DNA of 64,000 nucleotides from Sycon ciliatum (lineage: Eukaryota > Porifera > Calcarea > Leucosolenida > Sycettidae), in contig NC_088655.1 of the NCBI RefSeq assembly GCF_964019385.1, positions 141,501-205,500 of the forward strand, given 5' to 3'. How positions within the stretch are numbered: the first letter of the stretch is position 1; every line of letters begins with the position of its first letter. This document shows positions 22,891 through 32,571 of this stretch, piece after piece. Position numbers and translations under genes: made by a program. The notes under the pieces are model-generated. The model did not search any database, was not told the DNA's origin, and saw nothing but the letters and a program-made list of their open reading frames with translations.

Positions 22891-23301
22891 TAAACCTATT
22901 TACGATACAATACAGTGTACTTGCTTTCATTTGTTGTTCAGTTCCCATGGCAACGTTGTCGTTGACGTTGCAGACATACATGTACTTTGTTGCCAATTAT
23001 TCATGAGCAGCTGTAATTGCACGTTCACATGTCACATCCATGTTCATCTAATACAAAAAACATATTCACGGTGCTCATGTGAGAGTTTTGTAAATATGTC
23101 CACTTGTTCAATTACCTTCCTATAATAAAGTCATTTGATTGAGATTTCACACAGCAGCTTCCAGGCTGGCTCTTTTGGTTTTTTTTTGGCTAGCTTGCTT
23201 TGGCCTACTCTCGCTAGGTATAGTGAGAGCAGTCCAAAGTGTTGGGCTCTTTCCCCTCACCTTGGGGATTATGAAGAATTATCCCCTGGGTCAGGGGACT
23301 A
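22891..23301. other. intronic non-coding stretch
   Basis: No gene is seen. It carries the repeated phrase gttcagttcccatggcaacg (about 22937). At about 23257-23285 there is a fragment resembling the palindromic element at 13402 (ggggattatgaagaattatcccc). Confidence 0.4.
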
Positions 23302-23691
23302 GGGACCTTTCGCATTTGCTACGAAACGAATGCGAAACGAAAGTTTGATTCGGCTCGTAATCGTTTCGTTGAAAACAGATTTCAGGTTTCGCGAGTCGTC
23401 ATGCAAATTTGCATGGCAACTACGAATACGGCCGCGGGCGCCGGTAGTTTGGCGTACGGGTTTTTACACGCACACGTGCACGGATCATGGAATCAAGGGA
23501 AAAATGTGTACCTTGCAAAACATGTGTACCTATCCAAATAAATGTGTACCTGACGGATTCGGAGCGTGCCACGAATGAAGAGGCTTCTATTCGTGAAAAC
23601 GAGTTCTCCGCAGGGACTCTGACGAATCCTCGAACCCAGGTGACGAATCAGCATCCGTTTCGTATCCGTACGCGGGGTGCGAAAGGTCCCT
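23302..23691. mobile_element. 390-bp MITE with TA-flanked inverted ends
   Basis: The ends agggacctttcgca (23302) and tgcgaaaggtccct (to 23691) are perfect inverted repeats set in TA dinucleotides, as for Tc1/mariner-type targets. A second inner palindromic phrase, cgaaacgaatgcgaaacg, follows the left end. No transposase is present. J copy C begins immediately to the right. Confidence 0.7.
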
Positions 23692-24452
23692 ATTATCAGC
23701 CCTTGAACCCCTGGCAAGTTGAGCTATCGACTGATATCGCTGCTCAGCGTGACGTCGAAAGTGCAAAAGAGGATAGTTGCTGACCGAATCTCGAAACACA
23801 TCCAACCTCACCTCCCCAACGGCCAATCACGCTTTCGGCCAAACGACGGCATCACACAGCAGCTATCTCGGTTAATCCATCAGATCACTGAGAAAAGAGA
23901 CGCTGGACAAACAGTAATTGCTTGCTTCTTCGACCTATCTAAGGCGTTTTGACCGGGTGTGGCACCAAGGACTGCTTGCAAAATAGGCCCACCTCGGACT
24001 CGATGGCAAATGCCTCCAATGGCTTGCCTCTTATCTCACCAACAGACGACAACGTGTGCAAGTGAAGAGCAGCAAATCAACCTGGATGAACATTCCTGCG
24101 GGGGTCCCCCAAGGCTCTGTCTTGGGGCCGCTTTTGTTCACGGCCTACAGAGTCGATCTGCCAACTGCCTGCATAAATGCCAACACTGAGTGCAGCCAGC
24201 TTGCCGACGACACTGCCATCATTGCCGCTCACGAGAAATGTCTAGCCGCAGAAGAGCACCTCCAGTCAGCTGTGACAACCGCTGCACAGTGGCTGAAGGA
24301 TTGGCATCTCCCGGTCAACGAAAGTAAGACCACTGTCACCCACTTTCACCACACCAACCGGACACCTCCCAGACCACCATCAATCACACTCAACGATACC
24401 AACCTCACTGTGGCCTCAAGGCATCACCACCTTGGCCTCCTCATACAGCATC
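23692..24452 (+). pseudogene. J family copy C, first segment: RT core
   Basis: The frame runs through YRLISLLSVTSKVQKRIVAD and LPNGQSRFRPNDGITQQLSRL to CFFDLSKAF. A one-base frameshift at 23950 follows, then HQGLLAK, MNIPAGVPQGSVLGPLLFTAY, the catalytic box QLADDTAIIA (FADD to LADD, about 24200) and HHHLGLLIQHH (about 24425-24450). Homology to J copy 1 then stops within the thumb region. The rest of this copy lies at 25735-25825 and 27215-27745 beyond two insertions. Confidence 0.8.
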
Positions 24453-24495
24453 ATTCGGTCAGCAACTATCCTCTTTTGCACTTTCGACGTCAAGG
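24453..24495 (-). repeat. 43-bp inverted copy of copy C's own RT sequence
   Basis: The segment attcggtcagcaactatcct continuing to cgacgtcaagg is the reverse complement of 23748-23790, which codes for TSKVQKRIVADR. A small piece of the same RT is therefore present in reverse orientation directly at the break, as expected from template switching or an inversion during repair or insertion. Confidence 0.8.
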
Positions 24496-25270
24496 TTGTG
24501 ATTTGTGCATATGGACTTGCTAATATGCACATTTCACGTGCCGTTATGGTCAATATCGTAATCCCAAATCCTACCGAAACAGGCAAATTTGTTTGTCCTA
24601 AGTTTGGAAAATGATTCACTATGTCATCTGCAGCATAGGACGATATGAAGTGCCAGAACAGTTATAATATTCTAGGAACGTTCTTTGAGTTTACGTTGGT
24701 CTGGCGGAAGCCATGTTCAGTGGGCGCAGTGTCGCTGCCGATAATGCATTTCATTTGATTTTGAAATTTTTGGGCAGGAGTTTGGGGATGAATGCGAGGA
24801 GAGTGCCTGGATCATTGTGCGCGAGCAATTAGAAGTGACCGAACACAGAGACACATAGTTAGTTATATGCTCCAGATGAAGATGAGTGAATACTAATTGC
24901 CCCCGCTTCTCGATCAGTCTGATCCGGGACCGGAGTCGAAGGAGCAAGCGGATAATGGTGGTGATAAAGGTATGGAGCCATACACATAACAGAACATCCA
25001 TGTCCAAACCTCGGGCAGGATTTCCTTCATGAAGCTGGGTTCTCTGGCAAAGTTGGTATATAGTGGAAATGTGTTGCACCAAGCAAGCGCGAACCGGTTG
25101 TTGCTTCCGAAGTTTTCGGGCTTTTCGGAGATATTCAGAGTTTTGAAGATTGGGCAGATGCATTATTTGCATTTATCGACCAGAATATGATCCATGTCAT
25201 GATCAAGTGCACAAGGTAGGAGGGAAAACAGAAAATTGGAGAATAGTTTCCAGGAACTACTCTGCTACTT
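24496..25270. other. unassigned part of the insertion in J copy C
   Basis: No clear gene. A 151-codon open frame on the minus strand (24717-25172) has no recognised motif. The stretch may be the decayed 5' part of the piggyBac-like element whose C-terminus and right end follow. Confidence 0.35.
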
Positions 25271-25734
25271 GATGTTTGATCACGAAGATGGTCTCCGGAC
25301 ACGACGTCGAGCGGACATTATTCGTTCGCTATGAGTTGCGACACCACGTTCTCCTTTCGCTCGTAAATGTATTTATCACAGCAGTCAACCTGGCTGAGAA
25401 AAATCCAGCACGTTGGCCCAGCAGCAGCCATTTCCGGGGTAATGGACTGAAATGTAGAGTTTGCAGGATGAGCATGGCAAGCAAATGCTCTTTTATTTTT
25501 CCGTAAACTGACGAGAGGTCGCCCTTTCACTGCACGCAATGCCAGCTGCTGGTCTCCAAGATAGTGCACCTGTCATTGGTTCTTCCTTTCAAAAGGTACC
25601 TTTTACCGGAAGGACTTCTGTTTCTACACATATTGCCGAAAATAATTCCAAGGAGGTATGTTTAAGTCCGGTGGAGTCATATGATGCCTCCGGTACTTCT
25701 AGGGTAGTTGAAATTTTGGTAGTTCTAGGGTTAA
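25271..25734 (+). pseudogene. piggyBac-like transposase C-terminus and right end
   Basis: The frame ending at 25506 has LRHHVLLSLVNVFITAVNL, matching in position the late helical segment of piggyBac transposases. It is followed by KCRVCRMSMASKC and, after one stop, FHCTQCQLLVSKI, which recalls the C-terminal cysteine-rich finger (CxxC...CxxC). The end of the element is ggtagttctaggg followed by TTAA (25731-25734): piggyBac elements begin CCCTAG at TTAA. A related ccctagaagtacc lies just inside. The left end was not found, so this is a truncated relic. J copy C resumes right after TTAA. Confidence 0.5.
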
Positions 25735-25825
25735 AAACACTTCTGCTCTCTCCTCCATCTATCTATCTTACATCCGGCCTATTCTTGAGTATGCTTGCAC
25801 TGTCCTCTCACACCTCCCCGCAACC
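25735..25825 (+). pseudogene. J family copy C, second segment
   Basis: KNTSALSSIYLSYIRPILEY and ACTVLSHLPAT match the LIYKTFILPIIEYACIAVTP part of J copy 1. The segment lies between the piggyBac-like end and the 5' end of element D, and continues logically at 27215. Confidence 0.75.
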
Positions 25826-27212
25826 GTCTCATTATTGCCCATATGCAGCAAGATATTAGAACGAGTTGTCTTGGAGCAGCTGATTGCATTCTTTAAGTTA
25901 CACAACATCATGTACGTGCCTGACAATCAATTTGCCTACCGTACCAACAGCTCGTGTGAGGACTGCCTAGCGCTAGTGGTCGACGAATGGCTCCAAGCCC
26001 TTGATAACAACGAGTACTGCGGCATAGTGTTTGCAGATATGAGCAAAGCTTTTGACCGAGTTAAGCATCAAGAGCTCATTGACGAGTTGAAGATGCTTGG
26101 CATTGCTGACACTGCACTTGCTTGGTTTGCAAGCTACCTGACCAGACGCGTCCAGCGAGTAAGAGTAGGACAAGAGCTAGGTGGGGCCCGCCCTTGCACA
26201 AGAGGCGTCCCACAAGGCTCCGTGCTCGGCCCACTGCTATTTTGCATTTACACCCGTGATGCACCACAGTGCTTCCAACATGCATTGAATCAACTTTATG
26301 CCGATGATATCACACTCTATATCAGGCACAAGTCCATCCAGATCATCACAACCCAGCTGAGTGCTGACCTTGCCGCTCTGGATCGCTACCTAGATCAGAA
26401 GGGACTGGTGTTAAACCCGTCCAAGACTCAGTTTGTCCTGCTCAGGCGACCGGGCAAGGAGCTGCCACCTGGCACTGCAGTCAACTGCTGGGGCACTTCC
26501 ATAGCCCCATCTGCTTACGCTCGGTACTTAGGAATACTGGTTGACGAACATCTGTCTTTCTCAACCCAAGTGGATGCAGTATGTGCAACTGTCAATAGGA
26601 AGGTCGGAGCATTTGTCCATGCAAAGCAGAATATCAGCACTTTTGGCAAACGACTTTTCTATTTATCGATCATTCAGTCCACATTTGAGTTTGGCAGCAC
26701 TGCATATATTCATTGCTTATCACAAACCCTATATGACAAGCTTCTTACTGCCAGCCGCGTAGCATTAAAGAGAATATTTTCGTTGGATAGAATGACTCCC
26801 ACCACTCTTCTATACAGTCATACTAACTTGTACGCCCTTGAGAAACGCCTCAACTTCAAAACCTATGTATTTGTTTACCGCTGCCTGAATGGACTTGCTA
26901 GTCCTCTTCTGCGAGACCGCTTTACCTTGCGCGCCCATGGTGCTCGCACTGCAGCCACCACCCGTGGCCAAGTCTCTGCTGCTCTTGTTCTGCCCCCCGC
27001 TAACACCCGATATGGCTTTAGTGCAATTTCTTATTTGGGCGCTGCCAGGTGGAATACACTTCCACCGGCTTGCCGCATGTCTAGTTCACCAGCTGAATTT
27101 CGCTCATCCATCAAATTATACCTAGGGTTCCCTGTAAAAAGGCGCTGACGCCTGTTGGGAATTCCCTAGTAAAAGAAGAATAAATAATAATAATAATAAT
27201 AATAATAACCCA
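25826..27212 (+). mobile_element. element D: 5'-truncated CR1/L2-like retrotransposon
   Basis: An uninterrupted RT frame runs from about 25826 to the stop at 27148 (437 codons from 25835). It begins within the SLLPICSKILERVV block and contains NQFAYRTNSSCEDCLALV, FADMSKAFDRVKHQELID, TRGVPQGSVLGPLLFCIYTR, the catalytic LYADDITLYI box (about 26300) and YLGILVDEHLSFSTQ. The C-terminus is YGFSAISYLGAARWNTLPP. The 3' end ctgttgggaattccctagtaa and an ATA repeat tail (27181-27207) match element B's 3' end in wording. It inserted into J copy C: the host RT reads up to 25825 and resumes at 27215. No inactivating mutation is seen in the part present. Confidence 0.85.
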
Positions 27213-27214
27213 CA

Positions 27215-27745
27215 ACAACCGGCTTGAGCGCATCCAACAGCGAACCCACTCCGTGCTACTGCACCGGCTCAAATGGCCATCACTCAGCAGCCGCCGTACC
27301 CTCTTCCATAATCTTCTTGCACATAGCCTGCGCCATAGATATGCAGCACCACACCTTTTTTCACTTCACCTACCCCGAATACCCATTCGCACGCTCAGGT
27401 TCCCCCGAACCTTTGAGCTCCCACAACACACACAAACCGGCTAAGAGACTCCCCCATCTATGCTTCTCTTGATCACTTTAATAGCATCCTCTGGCAAATT
27501 AACCCCAGACGAGCTTTCAAAGCAAACATCCTACCGCTTGTCATCTCTTCCGCATGTATCTGCTCACATTGCTCAGCACATCTATAGCCCCATTGTGCGC
27601 AGCCTATGTGATAAACTCCCTATTGCCATCGCTACTATTTCAGCAAGCAGCTAAACTTTGATCTCTCTTTATCCAATCCCCGTGCCTGCAATTCTTTTTC
27701 TCTTATTGGCCACAGGCCATCGTGAGAATAAAAGATCTCAAACAC
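27215..27745 (+). pseudogene. J family copy C, third segment: RT C-terminus and 3' end
   Basis: NNRLERIQQRTHSVLLHRLK and the following residues match LDRLERIQRKAARICLR plus STLLYRLKWPTMFSRRKVK of copy 1, with an internal deletion. The copy ends with cttattggccacaggccatc then gtgagaataaaag, the J-family tail with altered hairpin bases. Confidence 0.75.
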
Positions 27746-28264
27746 ACACTGTGTCCATAATCTTCCTCTCAAAGCTGCACAAGGCTGCACAAAGCTGCAC
27801 AATAAATAATAGTAACTTTGGAGCATTAAGCTTAGATGTCAGGTTGACCACTTTAGTGGATGTGGATGATTGGACCTGTACACTTCTGTACAGGTCCAAT
27901 CATCTGGTCACTCACTGTCAATAACACAAATGTAATGCATGCTCTTGAGATCAAAAGGGCTGAATTTTGCATGTGGATAGAAGTCGAGGGCTGTAAGAAA
28001 AAATAGGAAGATCAAAGGAATAACTGTTGTTCTCCCAAATGCAAGATGTTTTCATGTTCTAACATCTACTCTGCGGTGGGGATCTTTGCTCTTCTGGACA
28101 CGTTTCTGGTTTGCAATACATTTTCAATATCTTCTGCTACGTAAAATCCTGTTCTGTTTGCTTTCTGGTCCTAATCACCTCTTCAGCTGGCATTATCCAC
28201 TACATTTTACAGTGTTGGTATGCTTCTGTATAAAAAATCTTTTCTCTCTTTCTGAATAACGTAG
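27746..28264 (+). other. end of the long intron, with a strong hairpin
   Basis: A short GCACAAAGCT-type tandem repeat lies at 27770-27802. A perfect 18-bp stem with a cttc loop lies at 27865-27904 (arms gatgattggacctgtaca and its complement), enclosed by tgacca/tggtca. The intron's 3' end is a pyrimidine-rich tract followed by aacgtag (AG at 28263-28264). Confidence 0.6.
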
Positions 28265-28393
28265 GTGATCTAAGTATTGACAATGCTGTTGTCGAGGATT
28301 CTGGTACCTACTCTTGGAGTGAAGTGGACAAGGCACAGTCGCAAGCTGATGTGCACCTTATCCTTTTGACCGTTGAGCCAACAGTTCCACCAG
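28265..28393 (+). CDS. exon of the Ig-like protein: second half of the Ig domain
   Basis: This is a 129-bp exon, phase 1 on both sides. The acceptor is tttctctctttctgaataacgtag and the donor is ccag|gtaatg. With the G carried from 8951 it reads GDLSIDNAVVEDSGTYSW, the E-F strand signature of Ig domains. The last residue, normally Cys, is Trp. VHLILLTVEPTVPPG follows (G strand and hinge-like proline stretch). Together with 8715-8951 it completes one Ig domain that lacks both canonical cysteines. The exact phase match over 19.3 kb of transposons, and a typical Ig motif on each side, are the main evidence that both exons belong to one gene. Confidence 0.7.
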
Positions 28394-29559
28394 GTAATGT
28401 GCAGTGTTATGTTTGTTGTTGGTGAGTAAGGCAGGCAGACATCATGGTCTAAGACCATGATTGAGAAACAGAGGGCATCAGATTCAAGTCCTGCTTTGTA
28501 GCGGAAGGATTTTTCCAGACGTGCTGCGATCCACAGTCAATTAAAAACTCGTGACCTGGCACAAAGGAAACATGTATGCAGCGAATGGTTTTTTTTACCA
28601 CTTTGACCACTTTGCTAGTGGGCAGATCTACCCACCCAGTGGCGGGGTTAGGGATGCGCAAATATTTCGACCTGGGTTCGAAAAAACACCAGGCTATTGT
28701 ACGGGGCATGGTGAGAAACAAGCGTCCAAAAGCTGTTGCACAGTGCGTGAGCGGTCGTGATTGCACTGCGAAAGAAACTACCGACTTTGTACGAGCGCTA
28801 CACTTTTGTACGGATTCCAGGACGCGCTCGATACGTCCTGAGAGAGGTGTGCAGTGACGTGCTCAATGCAGCGCTGCTCAAGCAGGACAAAAACAAAGCT
28901 TGTCATCGGCAAGCGCTTCTTTCCGCAACTTTGTACAATGATGTTTGTGGATGATTGCCTAGGAATTCTAATCATGATTTGGTATACTTGAAGACCTTTC
29001 TGTCTCCGTGACATCCAAAGAAGCCAAGATATGGCCAGCAGAGCATGGATGGATTTTTGCAAAGCGTTCTTGCTACGGCACAGTTCCTGTTCCAACAGGA
29101 AACAGAAGGACTGATCAAGTCCTTGCAAGTCTAGTTCGGAGCTGATTGACATTCCGCCAGACACGGAGGTACCTGGTGTGAGTGAGCAGCTAGAACATGA
29201 TAAAGAACAGCATGAACAGCATGATGTGGTCCAAAAGAAATTGGGCTAGAATGCACTAACTAAAGTAACATTGACTGTGCCCCACCCACCTGAGTAGATT
29301 CATAGGATTAACGAAAAATAATAATAAAATAATCCTTGGCTCTCCATCAGAGTCTATTCTCTTTTCGGTTCTTGGTTTTTTCTGGGTGTTTTCTTGGCGT
29401 ATGTGCATGTGTGTGCGCGCACAATAACTTGAGAACAATACATGTATGTTCCTCAATAGCAGCCTCGATACTTATTTTTATCTTGAGAAGTAATATAAAG
29501 GATCAAAGTGAGAGGCAGTTTCCAGTTATTTTTCGCTGCTTACAGTAGATCCTATGTCA
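28394..29559. other. intron, unassigned sequence
   Basis: No recognisable gene. Open frames overlap on both strands at 28576-29164: on +, RNKRPKAVAQCVSGRDCTAK; on -, a 128-codon frame. They suggest an old unidentified element. A B-box-like agattcaagtcc lies at about 28479-28490, possibly tRNA-derived. The rest is AT-rich. Confidence 0.35.
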
Positions 29560-29838
29560 AATGATGAACTCTGTATAGGAGATACCTAATTGGCTGGACT
29601 TTACTAGTATACACGGACTGTTGTGCACGTAAAGACACTTTATACTTGATTTTCAAGTTTGAACTGTGTATAGTGGATTTTGGACCAATAAACTCTATAT
29701 AGGGGGGGGGGGGGGGGAGCCAATTGGCTGGACTCTATACAGGGAGTGCTGTACATCTAAAAATTGAACTGGCAGTTGATTCCAACTTAGGACTGTGTAT
29801 ATTGGATTTTGGCCCAATGGACTCTATATAGGGGATGA
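29560..29838. repeat. diverged ~125-bp tandem repeat
   Basis: The phrase aactctgtatagg (about 29567) recurs as aactctatatagg (about 29690) and gactctatatagg (about 29820). Between them aattggctggact and gtgtatagtggattttggac / gtgtatattggattttggcc also repeat. This makes two full diverged units and a partial third. A G-run lies at 29703-29718. Confidence 0.65.
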
Positions 29839-29871
29839 ACATAGAAGACTTAGCGGAGGACGTTCCGGTTG

Positions 29872-29915
29872 GTTGTAACTCTGAGTTTCATGCCGTTAGG
29901 CAATCATCAGACAAC
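29872..29915 (-). ncRNA. hammerhead ribozyme core in left terminal repeat
   Basis: On the minus strand: stem I GTTGT/ACAAC, CTGATGA, stem II TGCC-TAAC-GGCA, GAAA and a 3-bp stem III. It is identical in sequence to the copy at 31376-31419. The base of stem II has a T facing T, which may weaken it. Confidence 0.7.
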
Positions 29916-30048
29916 TGATACTCGGGTCTACCCAACAGTATGCTTATAAACACATAGGGCCACAAGCATAAACAAATTTAGCGCTAAATCTGGCTAAGAT
30001 CATCTCAGACCGCTTGTTGAGCAGCTAAGAATTACCATCGAAGCAAAC

Positions 30049-30975
30049 TTGAAGGTGGTGGATTTCTTGGATGTCACGATGAACCTGGACACCGGGAAAT
30101 TTCAACCCTTCCGAAAGCCAAATGACAACCCGCTCTACGTCAGCAAGCAGTCAAACCACCCGCCCGGGATCACCAAAAACATCCCTGCTGCTGTCAACAA
30201 GCGACTTTCCACTATATCAAGCCACGCGGAGGCATTCAACCATGCAGCCCCCGTGTACCAGACCGCATTAAAGGCCAGTGGATACAATGAAGTGCTGAGC
30301 TTCCAGCCCGAGGGATATGAGCAGAGGGGCAGGAAGAACCGCAGCCGGAAGGTCATATGGTTCAACCCCCCTTACTCGAAGAACGTCAGCACAAACGTCG
30401 CCGGTAGGTTCCTGAGCCTTGTCTCCAGGCACTTCCCGAAAACATCCAAGCTCGGGAAGATTTTCAACCGTAACACACTGAAAGTGAGCTATAGCTGTAT
30501 GCCCAACATGGGAGCGGTGATCAGCAGCCACAACAAGAGCAACCTGCCAGAGCCAGAACAAACTAAGGCATGCAATTGCAGAATCAAGGAGTCCTGCCCG
30601 CTGCGTGGAGAGTGCCAGACGAAGGAGATAGTGTATGAGGCCACTGCAGAATCTACCAGCAAGATTTACATCGGTCTATCAGAGACGCCTTTCAAAGCCC
30701 GTCACACCTGACCTCCATGCGCCATGGAAAATACAAAAACAGCACGGAGCTCGCAAAACACGTATGGGAGCTCAAGAGCGAGGGAAAGCCGTTGACCATT
30801 ACATGGAAGGTGCGGGAAAGGAGCCGATCATAAAGATTGGAGTACAAAATGCAATCTATGCACCGCGGAATAATTCCACATCCTGACTACACCCAAGCAG
30901 CTCCTGCTGAACAAGCGGTCTGAGATCTCGAAATGCAGGCATGATAATAAGTTCTGCCTCGCAAATTTCACACCT
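30049..30975 (+). pseudogene. Penelope-like RT C-terminus and GIY-YIG endonuclease
   Basis: Reading from 30049, VVDFLDVTMNL, PFRKPNDNPLYVSKQSNHPP and RKVIWFNPPYSKNV belong to the late RT and thumb region typical of Penelope-like elements. FNRNTLKVSYSCMPNM and the cysteine cluster CNCRIKESCPLRGEC precede the nuclease. KIYIGLSETPFKAR matches the GIY-YIG core. After a stop at 30711, a shift of frame continues with RHGKYKNSTELAKHVWELK and LTITWKVRERS to about 30975, the rest of the nuclease. The RT catalytic half upstream is missing. The element would have used this nuclease for target nicking; this copy is dead. Confidence 0.85.
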
Positions 30976-31375
30976 ATCAAATGAAGTGACCAAGTACTGT
31001 ACTGCACTTTGCCTGAGCACCCCAATATCAATTAATAATAGCACAATCCCTTGGCCTGTTGTTGGCTATGTCACTCTGCTCACCATGCTCTCGCCTGCCC
31101 ATCACCCAAAGACCCCCTAGCGATCCCATTGGCCCATTGTCCGTCACCCTACTGGCACCTCCACCCATCTGCTGTACACTGCTAACCCATCAACTCTTTC
31201 CACGCTTTCATGCTCACACCTGCCTGTTGCCCGCCACCCTCCTAGCACTTCTACTGTCGCGCGTTCGCCCGCGCTAGCTTTTTAGCCATACCTTACACCA
31301 GATTTAGCGCTAAATTTGTTTATGCTTGTGGCCCTATTTGTTTATACGCATACTGTTGTGTAGACCCGAGTATCA

Positions 31376-31419
31376 GTTGTCTGATGATTGCCTAACGGCA
31401 TGAAACTCAGAGTTACAAC
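31376..31419 (+). ncRNA. hammerhead ribozyme core in right terminal repeat
   Basis: Stem I 31376-31380 GTTGT pairs with 31415-31419 ACAAC. CTGATGA is at 31381-31387 and stem II TGCC/GGCA with loop TAAC at 31389-31400. GAAA follows at 31402-31405. Stem III is ACT/AGT with loop CAG (31405-31413), and the expected cleavage nucleotide is T31414. Very short stem III is typical of retroelement hammerheads, which may act as dimers. Confidence 0.75.
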
Positions 31420-31454
31420 CAACCTGAACGTCCTCCGCTGAGTCTGCTATGTAT

Positions 31455-31560
31455 CTACAGTGCTGGCAACTGAAATCCGACCCCCTGAGCTGTGGGTTCA
31501 CATTCTTTGCGATGTGAGCGCACCGCTAAGGGGGTCGGATTTCAGTTGCCAGCACTGTAT
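31455..31560. mobile_element. ~106-bp hairpin MITE, Tc1/mariner-like
   Basis: Perfect inverted ends of about 30 bp (acagtgctggcaactgaaat then ccgaccccct, and the complement at 31529-31558) are flanked by TA, with a short centre. Ends beginning CAGTGC at TA fit Tc1/mariner MITEs. It lies directly beside the Penelope-like element. A TA/GA microsatellite follows at 31560-31596. Confidence 0.75.
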
Positions 31561-31563
31561 ATA

Positions 31564-31596
<33 letters not shown>

Positions 31597-32130
31597 TCCG
31601 CGGGAAAACTGGTCGGGTGTACCAGTGGCTACGCCCCTGAGGCTTCAAGTAACGGTGACTACTTGTGAGACTTGGGCTGCGTTCGTTTTTAGCTACCCTG
31701 TAGAGTAGAGTAGAGTCACTCTACCGATAGAGGTAGATGGTAGAGGCAAGTGTACGAACGCTGTTCTACCAGATCTAGTAGTTTACACGATGTGTACGTG
31801 AAATGTTCCTTTTTTGGATGGAGTTGTGTGCAAATCCTTGATCTTGCTGGAAATGCCGTAGCTCTACCAAGTTCTACCGGATTCTACCAACTTTTACCTG
31901 GTAGAGCCGGTAGAGGAAAATAGAATCTACCCTTTTGAGTAGAATTTTTTTAACGTACACCTCTACCGAAAGAAGTATTTTCTACCCAAACCTTTGTCAA
32001 CCTCTGTCATATGATGTGTGTATACTTTGAAGAAGGAGATCCGCTCATTGTCATTCTATTTCTCTGAACCAAATGTATTGGGGAATTGTGTAACAATAAA
32101 CGCTACCGCTAACACAGCCATGCGTGCTTT
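31597..32130. other. intron, no gene seen
   Basis: Non-coding. It contains many GTAGAG/CTCTAC words on both strands (31690-31990), possibly a decayed fold-back element. Confidence 0.4.
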
Positions 32131-32492
32131 GCTGTGCGCTCACACTTGAATACCGTATTATCTCTAATATAACCACGGTCCTTTATTTTTTCAATGTACC
32201 TCCACCCCGTGATATTAATGGAGACGTTCCTTTATTGGAGACTGTTCCATTATTATTTCAACCTCATTTCAGAGGCATGTTGCCATGCCAAATTTATATG
32301 TCAGACACACACATTTCAGGGTTTTTTCGCCGGTACATATAATGAATTTACATAGTGTGCTTATAATGGCGACTGAGCACTTTATTTTTTGAATGCCGCC
32401 CCAAGGTGTTCTATTATTGGAGACGTGCTATTATTGGAGACTGTGCTTATATTAGAGATAATACGGTATTGAAGTGTGAGTGGACGCAGCCT
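32131..32492. mobile_element. ~360-bp fold-back MITE
   Basis: The left end gctgtgcgctcacacttgaa followed by taccgtattatctctaatataa (from 32131) is mirrored by ttatattagagataatacgg and its continuation to gacgcagc (to 32492). Inside, attattggagac occurs repeatedly. There is no coding sequence. The third Ig-gene exon starts 80 bp downstream. Confidence 0.7.
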
Positions 32493-32571
32493 GAAATGAA
32501 TTTGTAATTAGACTTTTTTTACTTCAATCAGTTCTGTTGAATGCGTGCTTGACTGTGATCGTTTCTGGCAG

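Larger units (their letters stand above)
29839..31452 (+). mobile_element. Penelope-like element with inverted terminal repeats
   Basis: About 155 bp at 29839-29993 reappear inverted at 31298-31452 with only a few differences; shared landmarks are gcgctaaatctgg, ggccacaagcataaacaaat and gcggaggacgtt. Between them is the C-terminal part of a Penelope-type RT plus GIY-YIG endonuclease. Both terminal repeats carry a hammerhead ribozyme core in opposite orientation, a feature known for Penelope-like elements. The N-terminal RT is absent, so the copy is internally or 5' truncated. It sits in the intron between the second and third Ig-gene exons. Confidence 0.85.

Noticed and set aside
24717..25172. 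151-codon minus-strand open frame as a gene
   Set aside because: No motif, and it lies next to a piggyBac-like relic read on the plus strand; most likely chance.
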